Below, one piece after another: positions 9,702-17,396 of a stretch of 64,000 nt of DNA. Under the pieces are notes generated by a model, which saw only the letters and a list, made by a program, of their open reading frames with translations, ran no database searches and was not told where the DNA came from. The number at the start of each line of letters is the position of its first letter. Position 1 is the first letter of the stretch. The stretch comes from Dehalococcoidia bacterium (lineage in GTDB: Bacteria > Chloroflexota > Dehalococcoidia > Dehalococcoidales > W498). The DNA lies in NCBI GenBank assembly GCA_011191875.1, contig DUFC01000034.1, positions 1-64,000 on the forward strand, given 5' to 3'. The position numbers were made by a program, and so were the translations under genes.

Positions 9702-10161
9702 CTTGCGGTTCCCGTCTATATAAAGCCAATGTTTTTCTTGCTTTAGCTGTGGTCATCCTGCCATAGACAGTTTTATTCACTACCATGACCGGGGCTAAAG
9801 CACACGAACCAAAACAGGCTATTCGCTCCAAGCTAAATCCATAATCCTCGGTTGTTTCCCCAGGTTCAATGCCAAGTTCTCTCTTAACTAGCTCTAAAAT
9901 GCGCCTACCACCTCTAACATAACAGGCGGTACCTTGACAAACCTTTACGGTATGTTCACCTTGCCGTTCAAACCGAAACTGGGCATAAAAACTGGCAACA
10001 CCATAGACCTCACTCTCAGATAAACCCAAAAAAAAGGCTATCTCTGAAACTGCTTCTTCAGGAAGATAGCCTAATTCCTCTTGCACCTTCTGTAGAACGG
10101 GGATTAACGCTCCCCTCTGCCTACGATATGGAGCAAGAATTGGCGATAATCGCTCGCGCAT
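9691..10161 (-). CDS. NuoE/HydC-like [2Fe-2S] subunit of the formate dehydrogenase complex
   Basis: 156 residues of the 24-kDa NADH dehydrogenase subunit family. The N-terminal helical part (LIPVLQKVQEELGYLP) and VYGVASFYAQFRF motif are diagnostic. The thioredoxin-like domain carries the four [2Fe-2S] ligands: CQGTAC near residue 85 and CFGSC near 125. In bifurcating hydrogenases and formate dehydrogenases this subunit docks to the NuoF-like flavoprotein. It is the first gene of the leftward operon and overlaps the next gene by 11 bases, which suggests translational coupling. Length is normal for the family. Confidence 0.93.
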   Translation of the reverse strand: MRERLSPILAPYRRQRGALIPVLQKVQEELGYLPEEAVSEIAFFLGLSESEVYGVASFYAQFRFERQGEHTVKVCQGTACYVRGGRRILELVKRELGIEPGETTEDYGFSLERIACFGSCALAPVMVVNKTVYGRMTTAKARKTLALYRREPQVDG

Positions 10162-10349
10162 ATTTAACCCCCCAAATAGAATTCAATTGCCGAGTCATAA
10201 TTTAGCACAAAGTATAATAAAATTCAAGTCTTTAGTTATTGCCTTATTGCCATTAAGGGTGTTAAGATAATAGGCACCAGAAATAACACATGAAGATGGT
10301 GATAGGTATCGCTAGAATAAGATTGGCAAGACTTGATTAAGCCAATCGG

Positions 10350-10377
10350 ATGATAAGATAACTTTCAGATTTGTCAA
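10350..10377 (-). promoter_or_regulatory. sigma70-type promoter, probably for the formate dehydrogenase operon
   Basis: On the minus strand, TTGACA (10377-10372) is separated by 16 bases from TATCAT (10355-10350). This predicts a transcript with a leader of about 180 bases before the NuoE-like gene. The matches are 6/6 and 5/6. A rightward promoter for remA must share this intergenic space. Confidence 0.5.
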
Positions 10378-10405
10378 TAAAAATTAATCTTCCGAGGTGA
10401 TAATA

Positions 10406-10699
10406 ATGGACATTGAAATGATTCATATTGGATTTGGCAGTGTTTTAGCAATGAATAAGGTTATCGCTATAGCTTCGCCAAACTCAGCACCCATCAAACG
10501 CATCATCCAAGAAGGAAGAAATAAGGGACTACTAATTGATATGACCAGTGGCAGAAGAACAAAAGCTGTTATCTTTACCGATAGCGGGCATATTGTTTTA
10601 GCTGCCCTTACCCCAGAAACTATTGCTGGCAGGTTGCAGGCAAACCGAGAAAATCCAGTGCTAATACCAGAGCAAAGCGATGAAAAAGGTGAGCCATAA
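10406..10699 (+). CDS. remA: RemA-family (DUF370) DNA-binding regulator
   Basis: A RemA/DUF370 protein of 97 residues when started at the ATG at 10406 ([11 protein letters not shown]). The track start is a GTG nine bases earlier that overlaps the Shine-Dalgarno GAGGTG, so the ATG is preferred. The family signature is clear: [49 protein letters not shown]. In Bacillus subtilis RemA oligomerises, binds DNA and activates biofilm-matrix genes; in many bacteria, as here, it is simply the gene before gmk. It overlaps gmk by 20 bases. Confidence 0.9.
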   Translation: MDIEMIHIGFGSVLAMNKVIAIASPNSAPIKRIIQEGRNKGLLIDMTSGRRTKAVIFTDSGHIVLAALTPETIAGRLQANRENPVLIPEQSDEKGEP

Positions 10700-11315
10700 A
10701 AGCCAAGTCTCACTCAGCTTGCCGATAAAACCTTTACTCATAATCCTCTCCGGTCCCTCAGGAGCAGGTAAAGATGCGATTTTAACCAGGATGAAAGAAT
10801 TAGACTATCCCCTTGAATATATTACCACCGTAACTACACGGAGTCAGCGAGCCAAGGAAATAAATAATGTAGACTACCATTTCATCTCTATGGAAAGATT
10901 CCAGAAGATGATTTCTAGTAACGAGTTACTAGAATGGGCAAATGTTTATGGTAATTGGTATGGGGTGCCTAAGCAACCAGTTAAACAAGCACTGGACAAA
11001 GGTCAAGATATAATAGCCAAGGTTGATATCCAGGGAGCATCTACCATTAAAAAAATCCTACCACAAGCAGTCTTCATCTTTGTGATGCCCCCGTCAATGA
11101 AAGAACTTACCACCAGGCTCAAGCAGCGTCACACTGAATCACCCTTCAACCTAACCTTACGCTTAAAAACTGCTGAAGAAGAAATAAAGCAACTACCCCT
11201 GTATGACTACGTAGTGTTGAACAAGCGGGATGAAATTGACCAAGCGGTTTCACACATTGCGGCTATTATCACTGCCGAAAAGTGCCGAGTAACTCCCAGG
11301 GATATTACTTTATAA
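10680..11315 (+). CDS. gmk: guanylate kinase
   Basis: 211 residues. The P-loop is [10 protein letters not shown] near residue 25. The GMP-binding region TTVTTRSQR...[10 protein letters not shown] follows, then [16 protein letters not shown] and the KVDIQGA motif, all typical. The lid contains RLKQRHTES. It phosphorylates GMP to GDP with ATP. The start overlaps the end of remA; a GTG at 10689 is a possible alternative. The remA-gmk order is a common housekeeping arrangement. It converges on the phosphate transporter gene with a 5-base gap. Confidence 0.95.
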   Translation: MKKVSHKSQVSLSLPIKPLLIILSGPSGAGKDAILTRMKELDYPLEYITTVTTRSQRAKEINNVDYHFISMERFQKMISSNELLEWANVYGNWYGVPKQPVKQALDKGQDIIAKVDIQGASTIKKILPQAVFIFVMPPSMKELTTRLKQRHTESPFNLTLRLKTAEEEIKQLPLYDYVVLNKRDEIDQAVSHIAAIITAEKCRVTPRDITL

Positions 11316-11320
11316 ATAAG

Positions 11321-12340
11321 CTAGAATATTGCTCCCAGTAAGCGGGCAAACAAATAACCCAGTCCGCCACAGATAGGGAAGGTTAATATCCAGGCAGTGA
11401 CAATATTGCCAGCTACCCCCCAGCGTACTGCCGACAACCGTCTGGTGGCACCAACTCCCATAATAGACGAACTTACGCAATGGGTGGTGCTTACCGGTAT
11501 ACCAAAGTTCGAAGCTACCTCAATTACCGTAGCCGCTGAGGCTTGAGTGGCGAAGCCATGAACCGGCTGAAGGCTGGTAACTCTTAGCCCTAATGTTCTA
11601 ATGACCCTCCAGCCGCCAATAGCCGTCCCTGAGCTGATAGCTAGTGCCGATATAATGATTATATACCGACCTATAGGGTCCCACAATGAGAGACGATCCC
11701 ACCAGCCAGCATCTCCAGAATAAATTACCAGCGCCATAGTGATGACACCTATAGGCATCTGACCGTCATTCTTACCATGGCTATAAGCCAAAAAGCCAGT
11801 AGTAAGCCATTGCAAACGACTAAAAATAACCCGCATTCTAGTTGGGGCACTTTGCCGGAATACCCAAAGTAGAATAACCATTAGTGCAAAGCCACCGATA
11901 AAGCCCAAGACAGGAGCCGTAACCACTGCTGATAAAACCCGTTGTAATACATTCCATTGTATCGCCTCACTACCTACTAGAGCTACCCCTGCGGCAGCTA
12001 GCCCGGTAATAAAGCTGTGAGTTATACTTACCGGTAGACCCCAGTAAGTAGCGATAGTCCCCCAGACAATAACCGCGGCTAAACCAGAAATAACTGTTAA
12101 ATATGATATTGCTTCTGGGTCTAAAATCCCCTTGCCAATGGTCATGGCAACCGCCGTGCCAGTGGCAGCACCGGCCATATTACATAAGGCAGCCAGTATT
12201 ACGGCTTTTCTAGGGGAAAGAGCACGTGAACCAACTGAGGCAGCGATGGCATTGGCGGCATCATTGAAACCGTTAACAATACCAAAACCAATAGCCAGCG
12301 CGATAATAAAGAAAAGAAGCCACAGGGAGGGGTCAGCCAT
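11321..12340 (-). CDS. PiT-family inorganic phosphate transporter
   Basis: 339 residues with about ten membrane segments. The family repeats GFNDAANAIAASVGSRALSP (N-terminal) and VEVASNFGIPVSTTHCVSSSIMGVG (C-terminal) match PiT/PHO4 signatures, including the internal ISHSFITG-like copy (VSITHSFITGLAAAG). It imports phosphate or metal-phosphate with H+ or Na+. It overlaps by 8 bases with an upstream DUF47 gene, the usual accessory of Pit transporters, so the two form an operon. It is shorter than E. coli PitA (499 aa) but normal for this subgroup. Confidence 0.92.
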   Translation of the reverse strand: MADPSLWLLFFIIALAIGFGIVNGFNDAANAIAASVGSRALSPRKAVILAALCNMAGAATGTAVAMTIGKGILDPEAISYLTVISGLAAVIVWGTIATYWGLPVSITHSFITGLAAAGVALVGSEAIQWNVLQRVLSAVVTAPVLGFIGGFALMVILLWVFRQSAPTRMRVIFSRLQWLTTGFLAYSHGKNDGQMPIGVITMALVIYSGDAGWWDRLSLWDPIGRYIIIISALAISSGTAIGGWRVIRTLGLRVTSLQPVHGFATQASAATVIEVASNFGIPVSTTHCVSSSIMGVGATRRLSAVRWGVAGNIVTAWILTFPICGGLGYLFARLLGAIF

Positions 12341-12962
12341 GCTTGAGGGCTACTCCTTCAAGGACATTTGCCACATCCTCGCACCTGTCGGTTGCCTGCT
12401 CCATATGCTCATAAATCTCACGCCATTTGATAATATAAGCAATATCTGTGGAATCATCAAAAAGCTCAGCCATTGCTGAGCGGAATACCCTGTCAGCCAT
12501 ATTCTCTAACCGGTTAATCTCTACACATCGTGGAAGTATTTGTTTTAACTCAGCATGATGCCGCAACTGTGGCACTGTCCCTTCTACCTCAGTTGCTGCT
12601 TGTACTATGATGTCAGCTAGCTCCCTAGCCCTCTGGCCAGGACAAGCCACCCTGTAGAGAAGCATAGCATCAGCTGCCGCATGAATAAAGTCGGTTACAT
12701 CATCCATGACATGAGCCAGTAGAGCAATATCCTCCCTATCAAAGGGGGTGACAAAGGTGCGGTGCAACTGCGCCATAATCTGATGGGTAGTAGTATCCCC
12801 CTCGTGCTCCAGCTTGGTTATTGCAGCCACTTTTTCCTCAACATTCTCGCAGGTATCAACCAGCTCTTTTAGCTTATGAGCTGCCTTTACCATATTCTGG
12901 GCACTCTGTTCAAAAAGGTCAAAGAACTTCTCCCCCCGGGGGATAAAAGAAAATTTAAACAC
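12333..12962 (-). CDS. DUF47/PhoU-like phosphate transport accessory protein
   Basis: 209 residues, all-helical, with the DUF47 pattern: FFDLFEQSAQNMVKAAHKL near the N-terminus, KLEHEGDTTTHQIMAQLHRTFVTPFDREDI in the middle, and MDDVTDFIHAAADA, which carries the metal-binding ExxxD/DxxxD type motifs of PhoU relatives. Such proteins pair with Pit transporters and modulate phosphate uptake. It is the first gene of the two-gene operon and starts with a good RBS (AAGGAGGATTAG) after the promoter at 13059-13087. Confidence 0.9.
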   Translation of the reverse strand: MFKFSFIPRGEKFFDLFEQSAQNMVKAAHKLKELVDTCENVEEKVAAITKLEHEGDTTTHQIMAQLHRTFVTPFDREDIALLAHVMDDVTDFIHAAADAMLLYRVACPGQRARELADIIVQAATEVEGTVPQLRHHAELKQILPRCVEINRLENMADRVFRSAMAELFDDSTDIAYIIKWREIYEHMEQATDRCEDVANVLEGVALKHG

Positions 12963-13058
12963 AACTAATCCTCCTTTCCAACAAAATGCGCATTAGTAAC
13001 CAAGAGGTTGGAATTAGGGAGACAGGAAAGAAAAGATTCACCATTTGCTTCCACTGTG

Positions 13059-13087
13059 AGTTTAGATGAGAGTGGTACAATTGTCAA
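13059..13087 (-). promoter_or_regulatory. sigma70-type promoter for the DUF47-pit operon
   Basis: On the minus strand TTGACA (13087-13082), a 17-base spacer, then TAAACT (13064-13059). It lies about 95 bases before the DUF47 start. The -35 is perfect and the -10 matches 4 of 6. Confidence 0.5.
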
Positions 13088-13124
13088 GCCAACTAATATT
13101 GATAAACAATATTCCAATCAGCAA

Positions 13125-13153
13125 TTGACAACCAGCAGTCAGGTGCGTAGAAT
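13125..13153 (+). promoter_or_regulatory. sigma70-type promoter for the permease gene
   Basis: TTGACA (13125-13130), 17-base spacer, TAGAAT (13148-13153), 46 bases before the permease ATG. It is back to back with the promoter of the divergent DUF47-pit operon, about 40 bases away. Confidence 0.6.
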
Positions 13154-13199
13154 TCCTCCGATTGTATGAAATAGTTAAAACCAAGCCACCAAACGAATT

Positions 13200-14639
13200 A
13201 TGAACAATAGTTGGCAACCCAAGCCCGGTGATAAGATTTTCCATCCCCGACGGATTAAGCGTTATCGCTTAAGACGAATACTGGGAGTCCCTGCTCTTTT
13301 TAGTGCTGGCTATGGGAATGTTGGCTCTTCTATCTACTATGCCCTGGGCATTGTTGCTTTAGTAGCTATGGGGGCTACCCCTATAGTCTTAGCTATAGCT
13401 GGCCTTCTTTTTATATTTACTGCTCTTACCTATGCTGAAGGAACAGCCATGCTGCCTGAGGCCGGTGGCTCAGCTAGTTTTGCTCGGCACGGCTTCAATG
13501 ACCTGGCTGGCTTTGTCGCTGGCTGGGCACTAATGCTAAGCTACATTGTCACCATCTCTATATCAGCCTTCACCATCCCCCCCTACCTAGGCTACTTCTG
13601 GGAAGGATTGAAGATAGATCCTATCGCCGGCACAGCAACATCTATAGGAATCGTTATCTTCCTTATGATAATTAATGTCATCGGCGTAAAGGAAACCTCC
13701 TTCCTAAATATAGGAGCCGCCATACTAGATATAACTACCCAGGTCTCGCTGGTGATAATTGGAGTTATATTGATACTCTTACCAAATCCATCAGTCTTAG
13801 TTCAAAATATGTTTGCCCCAGGTAATTGGCCCACTCTACCCAACTTTATTCTTGGTATAGCTTTAGCTTCCATCGCCTATACCGGAATCGAAACTATGTC
13901 GCAACTGGCTGAAGAAACTAAACAACCAGAGAAAAGAGTACCCCGGGCTCTAATTATGATGATATTTACTGTCCTAGTTATCTTCGCTGGCATTTCCCTG
14001 GTATCCCTATCAGCCATGACACCTCAGGAGCTTGCCTCTGAATGGTCTCGAGACCCTGTAGCTGGCATCGCTGCTAGCCTTCCTATAGCGTTGATACGCG
14101 ACATTCTCAAGCCTCTAATAGCTATATTGGCCGGTACCATCTTACTCATAGCTACTAACGCTGGAATTATGGGTATTTCAAGACTTGCCTTCTCACTAGG
14201 TAACCATAAGCTGGTACCACCAATTCTTAGTCGAGTGCATCCCCGATTTAAAACACCCTATATTTCCATAATTCTGTTCAGCATAGTAGCCATTCTCATC
14301 TTGTCTCCAGGACTCTTTGCTGCTAATGTCTTCAAAAATATGGGAACTTTGTATGCCTTCGGTTCCCTGTTAGCCTTTATGTTTGCTCATGCCTCTATCC
14401 TTATCCTGAGAGCTAGAAAGCCAGAACTACCACGCCCCTTTAAAGTTGGTTGGAATATAACCATTAGAGGGCGTGAGTTGCCAATAAGTGCTATTCTAGG
14501 TTTGTTTGCTACTATAATAATATGGATTATTATACTTGTTACCCAACCCTATAGCCGTTGGGTTGGAATTATCTGGATGGTTGTTGGCTTGATTACTTAC
14601 TACCTCTATCGGCGAAAACAGCACATGCCTCTAACCTGA
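13200..14639 (+). CDS. APC-superfamily permease (amino acid or potassium transporter)
   Basis: 479 residues with about twelve membrane segments. The first segments read VPALFSAGYGNVGSSIYYALG, the substrate-binding unwound helix of APC transporters (GxGxxG-like), then AEGTAMLPEAGGSASFARHGF. A later motif is SIAYTGIETMSQLAEETKQPEKRVPRA, typical of the amino-acid/polyamine group. Downstream genes encode a Usp-like protein and two RCK (TrkA) proteins, which more often regulate ion channels and transporters. A potassium-importer role of the KimA type is therefore possible, but the sequence does not decide it. The N-terminal 25 residues are basic and cytoplasmic. Confidence 0.85.
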   Translation: MNNSWQPKPGDKIFHPRRIKRYRLRRILGVPALFSAGYGNVGSSIYYALGIVALVAMGATPIVLAIAGLLFIFTALTYAEGTAMLPEAGGSASFARHGFNDLAGFVAGWALMLSYIVTISISAFTIPPYLGYFWEGLKIDPIAGTATSIGIVIFLMIINVIGVKETSFLNIGAAILDITTQVSLVIIGVILILLPNPSVLVQNMFAPGNWPTLPNFILGIALASIAYTGIETMSQLAEETKQPEKRVPRALIMMIFTVLVIFAGISLVSLSAMTPQELASEWSRDPVAGIAASLPIALIRDILKPLIAILAGTILLIATNAGIMGISRLAFSLGNHKLVPPILSRVHPRFKTPYISIILFSIVAILILSPGLFAANVFKNMGTLYAFGSLLAFMFAHASILILRARKPELPRPFKVGWNITIRGRELPISAILGLFATIIIWIIILVTQPYSRWVGIIWMVVGLITYYLYRRKQHMPLT

Positions 14640-14724
14640 GAACAAACAGAAGACAATAAATAAAGAATATTGTAGATTTCTAAAAAGAAGACTATAATAC
14701 CTAAACCAGTTGGAATAGAAAGCA

Positions 14725-15150
14725 ATGGAATTTTACAAGATTCTTGTGCCGGTAATAGGCACCGATGCTGACGAAGAAGCAATGAAGCTAGCCTGTAGGT
14801 TGGCTAAGAAGAATAAGGCTAAAATTTGGGCAGTTTATGTAATTGCAGTGAAACGTGCCCTACCGTTAGATGCCGAAATTGAATCTGAGATTAGAACGGC
14901 AGAAGGTATACTAGACCACATAGAGGCTGTTGCTGAAGAACAAGACTGTGAGGTAGATACTGACCTACTTCAAGCTCGTGAGGTGGCACCAAGCATTGTC
15001 GATGAAGCCGTAGAACGAGAGGTTGACCTAATCTTAATGGGTGTTACCTACGAGAGGCGCTTTGGTCAGTTTAGCCTGGGTAATGTGGTACCTTATGTGC
15101 TGAAAAATGCTCCCTGCCGTGTTATACTATATCACCAACCTACTGCATGA
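14725..15150 (+). CDS. universal stress protein family (UspA-like)
   Basis: 141 residues, one Usp domain. It starts FYKILVPVIGTDADEEAMKLACRLAKK and ends VVPYVLKNAPCRVILYHQ, both standard. The ATP-binding loop G-2x-G-9x-G-S/T is not intact (GVTYERRFGQFSLGNV), so ATP binding is doubtful. It lies 85 bases after the permease gene and 12 bases before the first RCK gene, so it probably belongs to the same transport module as a regulatory subunit. Confidence 0.85.
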   Translation: MEFYKILVPVIGTDADEEAMKLACRLAKKNKAKIWAVYVIAVKRALPLDAEIESEIRTAEGILDHIEAVAEEQDCEVDTDLLQAREVAPSIVDEAVEREVDLILMGVTYERRFGQFSLGNVVPYVLKNAPCRVILYHQPTA

Positions 15151-15162
15151 TGAGGTCAATGT

Positions 15163-15561
15163 ATGAAAGTAGTTATTATGGGCTGTGGACGAGTCGGTGC
15201 CCAGCTAGCGGCACTGCTGGATGCCGAGGGGCACCTGGTTACCACTTTAGATACTGATGCCTATAGCTTCCGAAGGCTTCCCCCTGATTTTAATGGTACG
15301 GCACTACTAGGTAATGGCATTGATGAAGAAGCACTTATAAGGGCAGGCATAGAGGAAGCCGACGCCTTTGTCGCTGTAACCCAGGGAGATAACCGCAATG
15401 TAATGGCAGCTCAAATTGCTAAGCATGTCTTCAATGTACCCAGGGTAATCTGCCGTATCTATGACCCCTTGCGACAGGAATTGTACAGCACTCTGGGGCT
15501 AGAAGCCTTCAGTCCAACCACGATATTTGCCCAGTTGTTAAAAGAAAAGCTGGTGAGTTGA
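15163..15561 (+). CDS. single-domain RCK (TrkA-N) protein
   Basis: 132 residues forming one Rossmann nucleotide-binding domain: GCGRVGAQLAALLDAEGHLVTTLDTD at the start, LGNGIDEEALIRAGIEEADAFVAVTQGDNRNVMAAQIAK in the middle. It lacks the TrkA-C domain. Such subunits bind NAD(H), ATP/ADP or related ligands and gate K+ uptake. It is followed 9 bases later by a second, longer RCK protein; together they may form a heteromeric ring on the permease encoded upstream. Confidence 0.88.
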   Translation: MKVVIMGCGRVGAQLAALLDAEGHLVTTLDTDAYSFRRLPPDFNGTALLGNGIDEEALIRAGIEEADAFVAVTQGDNRNVMAAQIAKHVFNVPRVICRIYDPLRQELYSTLGLEAFSPTTIFAQLLKEKLVS

Positions 15562-15570
15562 GGTGGAAAC

Positions 15571-16233
15571 ATGTATATCATTGTAGTTGGTGGGGGTAAA
15601 GTAGGCTATTATTTAACTAAAGCTCTGCTGGATGAAGGACATGAAGTCCTTCTTGTGGAAAAGAATGTCACCATATGCAAAAACACTGTAGATGAGATGG
15701 GTAGCGTTTGCTTTCGGGGTGATGGATGTGAGGCATCTACCTTGGCTGAAGTAGGCGCTGGGCGGGCTGATATGCTCATCGCTGTAACCGGTGATGACGA
15801 AGACAATTTGGTTGCCTGCCAGGTAGCCAAGCATAAATTTAATGTGCCCCGGACTATATCCCGTATCAGAAACCCAAAGAATGAAACCATCTTCAAGAAA
15901 CTGGGTATTGATGTTACGGTAAGTAGCACTAATATCATCCTTGAGCACATAGAAGAAGAGTTGCCAACACACTCTGTGACCCGCTTGTTAGACATTAGAG
16001 ATAAGGGAATGGAGATTGTAGAGGTAAAAATCCTCCCTGAGTCAACTACAGTGGGCAAAGCAGTCAGAGAGCTTTCACTACCTGAGGAAAGTTCATTGTG
16101 TCTCCTTCTTCGTAAGCAAGAGAAGCCTATCATTCCCAAAGCCGATACTATCCTTCAGTCAGAAGACCGGATAATAGCTATTACCCCCCTTGAGTCAGAA
16201 GAGGTACTACGAGCTACCTTGACGAGCACCTAG
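15571..16233 (+). CDS. TrkA-like potassium uptake regulator (RCK-N plus RCK-C)
   Basis: 220 residues. The N-terminal Rossmann domain begins MYIIVVGGGKVGYYLTKALLDEGHEV, with the acidic residue ending beta-2 (LVEKN) expected for NAD binding. The second half (about 140-220: GMEIVEVKILPESTTVGKAVRELSLPEES...) is a TrkA-C ligand-binding domain. It is the second RCK gene of the permease-Usp-RCK-RCK cluster and ends it. No TrkH or TrkG is in the window. Confidence 0.9.
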   Translation: MYIIVVGGGKVGYYLTKALLDEGHEVLLVEKNVTICKNTVDEMGSVCFRGDGCEASTLAEVGAGRADMLIAVTGDDEDNLVACQVAKHKFNVPRTISRIRNPKNETIFKKLGIDVTVSSTNIILEHIEEELPTHSVTRLLDIRDKGMEIVEVKILPESTTVGKAVRELSLPEESSLCLLLRKQEKPIIPKADTILQSEDRIIAITPLESEEVLRATLTST

Positions 16234-16294
16234 AAGCTTTAAACTAATACAAGCCATTTATCAAGGGGAAGCTATGCCAGTGAAAGGTGCTTGC

Positions 16295-16600
16295 TCATTG
16301 GCTGGTATGTGCTAGCCGATAGGGATACAGAGCTAGTAAAGCTACCGCGAAGACAGCATCCAGGATAATTGCCATCCCAACTTGGCTGAAGTCAACGGCA
16401 CCTTGGAATATGTAGTACAACCCGGTTACTGCAGCAAGAATACACCACAATATGGCAAACTTTACCCAGGTAAGGTGCCGTAACGGGTATCGCCCGTCTA
16501 CTATCAACCAGACCCCAGGAGCAATAGAAGAGATGCCTACCATCTCCCTAACATACGTTACTGAGCGAAAGACGTCGGGTATTTCCCCGAAACCCATCAT
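16295..16600 (-). CDS. small membrane protein, unknown function
   Basis: 101 residues with an N-terminal soluble part (MMGFGEIPDVFRSVTYVREMVGISSIAPGVWLIVDGR) and two hydrophobic segments (VKFAILWCILAAVTGLYYIF and VGMAIILDAVFAVALLALYPY). I do not recognise a family. The start codon lies within a few bases of the end of a short upstream frame (16604-16695), suggesting translational coupling with what may be a broken small membrane-peptide gene. It is convergent to the RCK gene. Confidence 0.55.
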   Translation of the reverse strand: MMGFGEIPDVFRSVTYVREMVGISSIAPGVWLIVDGRYPLRHLTWVKFAILWCILAAVTGLYYIFQGAVDFSQVGMAIILDAVFAVALLALYPYRLAHTSQ

Positions 16601-16603
16601 GCT

Positions 16604-16695
16604 CTATAACTGGTAAGATACAATAATATCCACCAAACCCGCTAAAATACTTATCCCCCAAAGAGAACCAACGCTACCTTTAGACCACGTATCAT
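16604..16695 (-). pseudogene. possible frameshifted small membrane-peptide gene
   Basis: Reading leftward from ATG 16695 gives MIRGLKVALVLFGG then a stop. If the run of five G is read as six, the frame continues ISILAGLVDIIVSYQL-stop, giving a 30-residue single-span peptide. A strong RBS (GGGAGGTAAGTA) precedes the ATG. Either the gene is broken or the assembly lost one G in the run. Its end abuts the start of the 101-aa membrane protein gene. Confidence 0.35.
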
Positions 16696-16868
16696 TACTT
16701 ACCTCCCTTTCTAGCGTTTAATTGAGATTGTATTATTATATGCTGTGCTAATAATATATTAACAAACATATTAATCGGTAGGATTATCCGGCGTTATTTA
16801 ACAACCTCATATTTATTACCCACTATTATTTTGCTATACTAGTCAAAGCTAATATTAGGAGGTGTTCT

Positions 16869-17378
16869 ATGACAGCGAGCAAGCCTAACAAATATTGGAT
16901 GCTGGTTATTATTCTCCTGATAGTTATTATTGCTGCTGGTAGTGTAATAGTTCGGTCAAGATATTGCCCAAGCCAGCCTATAGACATTTCTATACCGCCC
17001 AGCCAGGAGTTAGAAGGTGAGATTTACATCGGCGGTGCTGTCACTAACCCTGGTTTCTATTCTTTAAAAACCGAAGATAGTATAGGAGATATTATTCAAG
17101 CTGCTGGCGGAATTGGTAGTAGTGCCGACTTCCATCAGCTTAAACTCTACATTCCCTGTATAGGAGAGGAATATCAGCTACAAAAAATAGATATTAATCG
17201 AGCCGAAGTGTGGCTACTACAGGCTCTGCCTGGCATTGGTGAAATTAGGGCTCAAGCTATCGTAGACTATCGGCGTCAAAATGGTCCATTTCACAACATC
17301 AATGAATTGATCAAAGTGGAAGGCATAGGGGTAACTACCTACGAGCACGTCAAACACCTTATTACTGTAGCCGACTAA
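16869..17378 (+). CDS. comEA: ComEA competence DNA-binding protein
   Basis: 169 residues. A membrane anchor (MLVIILLIVIIAAGSVIV) is followed by an SLBB domain (EIYIGGAVTNPGFYSLKTEDSIGDIIQAAGG) and C-terminal helix-hairpin-helix repeats (LLQALPGIGEIRAQAIVDYRRQNGPF, ELIKVEGIGVTTYEHV). ComEA captures double-stranded DNA at the cell surface and feeds it to ComEC, which is encoded 18 bases later. A clear RBS (TTAGGAGGTG) precedes the ATG. Confidence 0.93.
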   Translation: MTASKPNKYWMLVIILLIVIIAAGSVIVRSRYCPSQPIDISIPPSQELEGEIYIGGAVTNPGFYSLKTEDSIGDIIQAAGGIGSSADFHQLKLYIPCIGEEYQLQKIDINRAEVWLLQALPGIGEIRAQAIVDYRRQNGPFHNINELIKVEGIGVTTYEHVKHLITVAD

Positions 17379-17396
17379 TATTCAGGATGGAGGATA

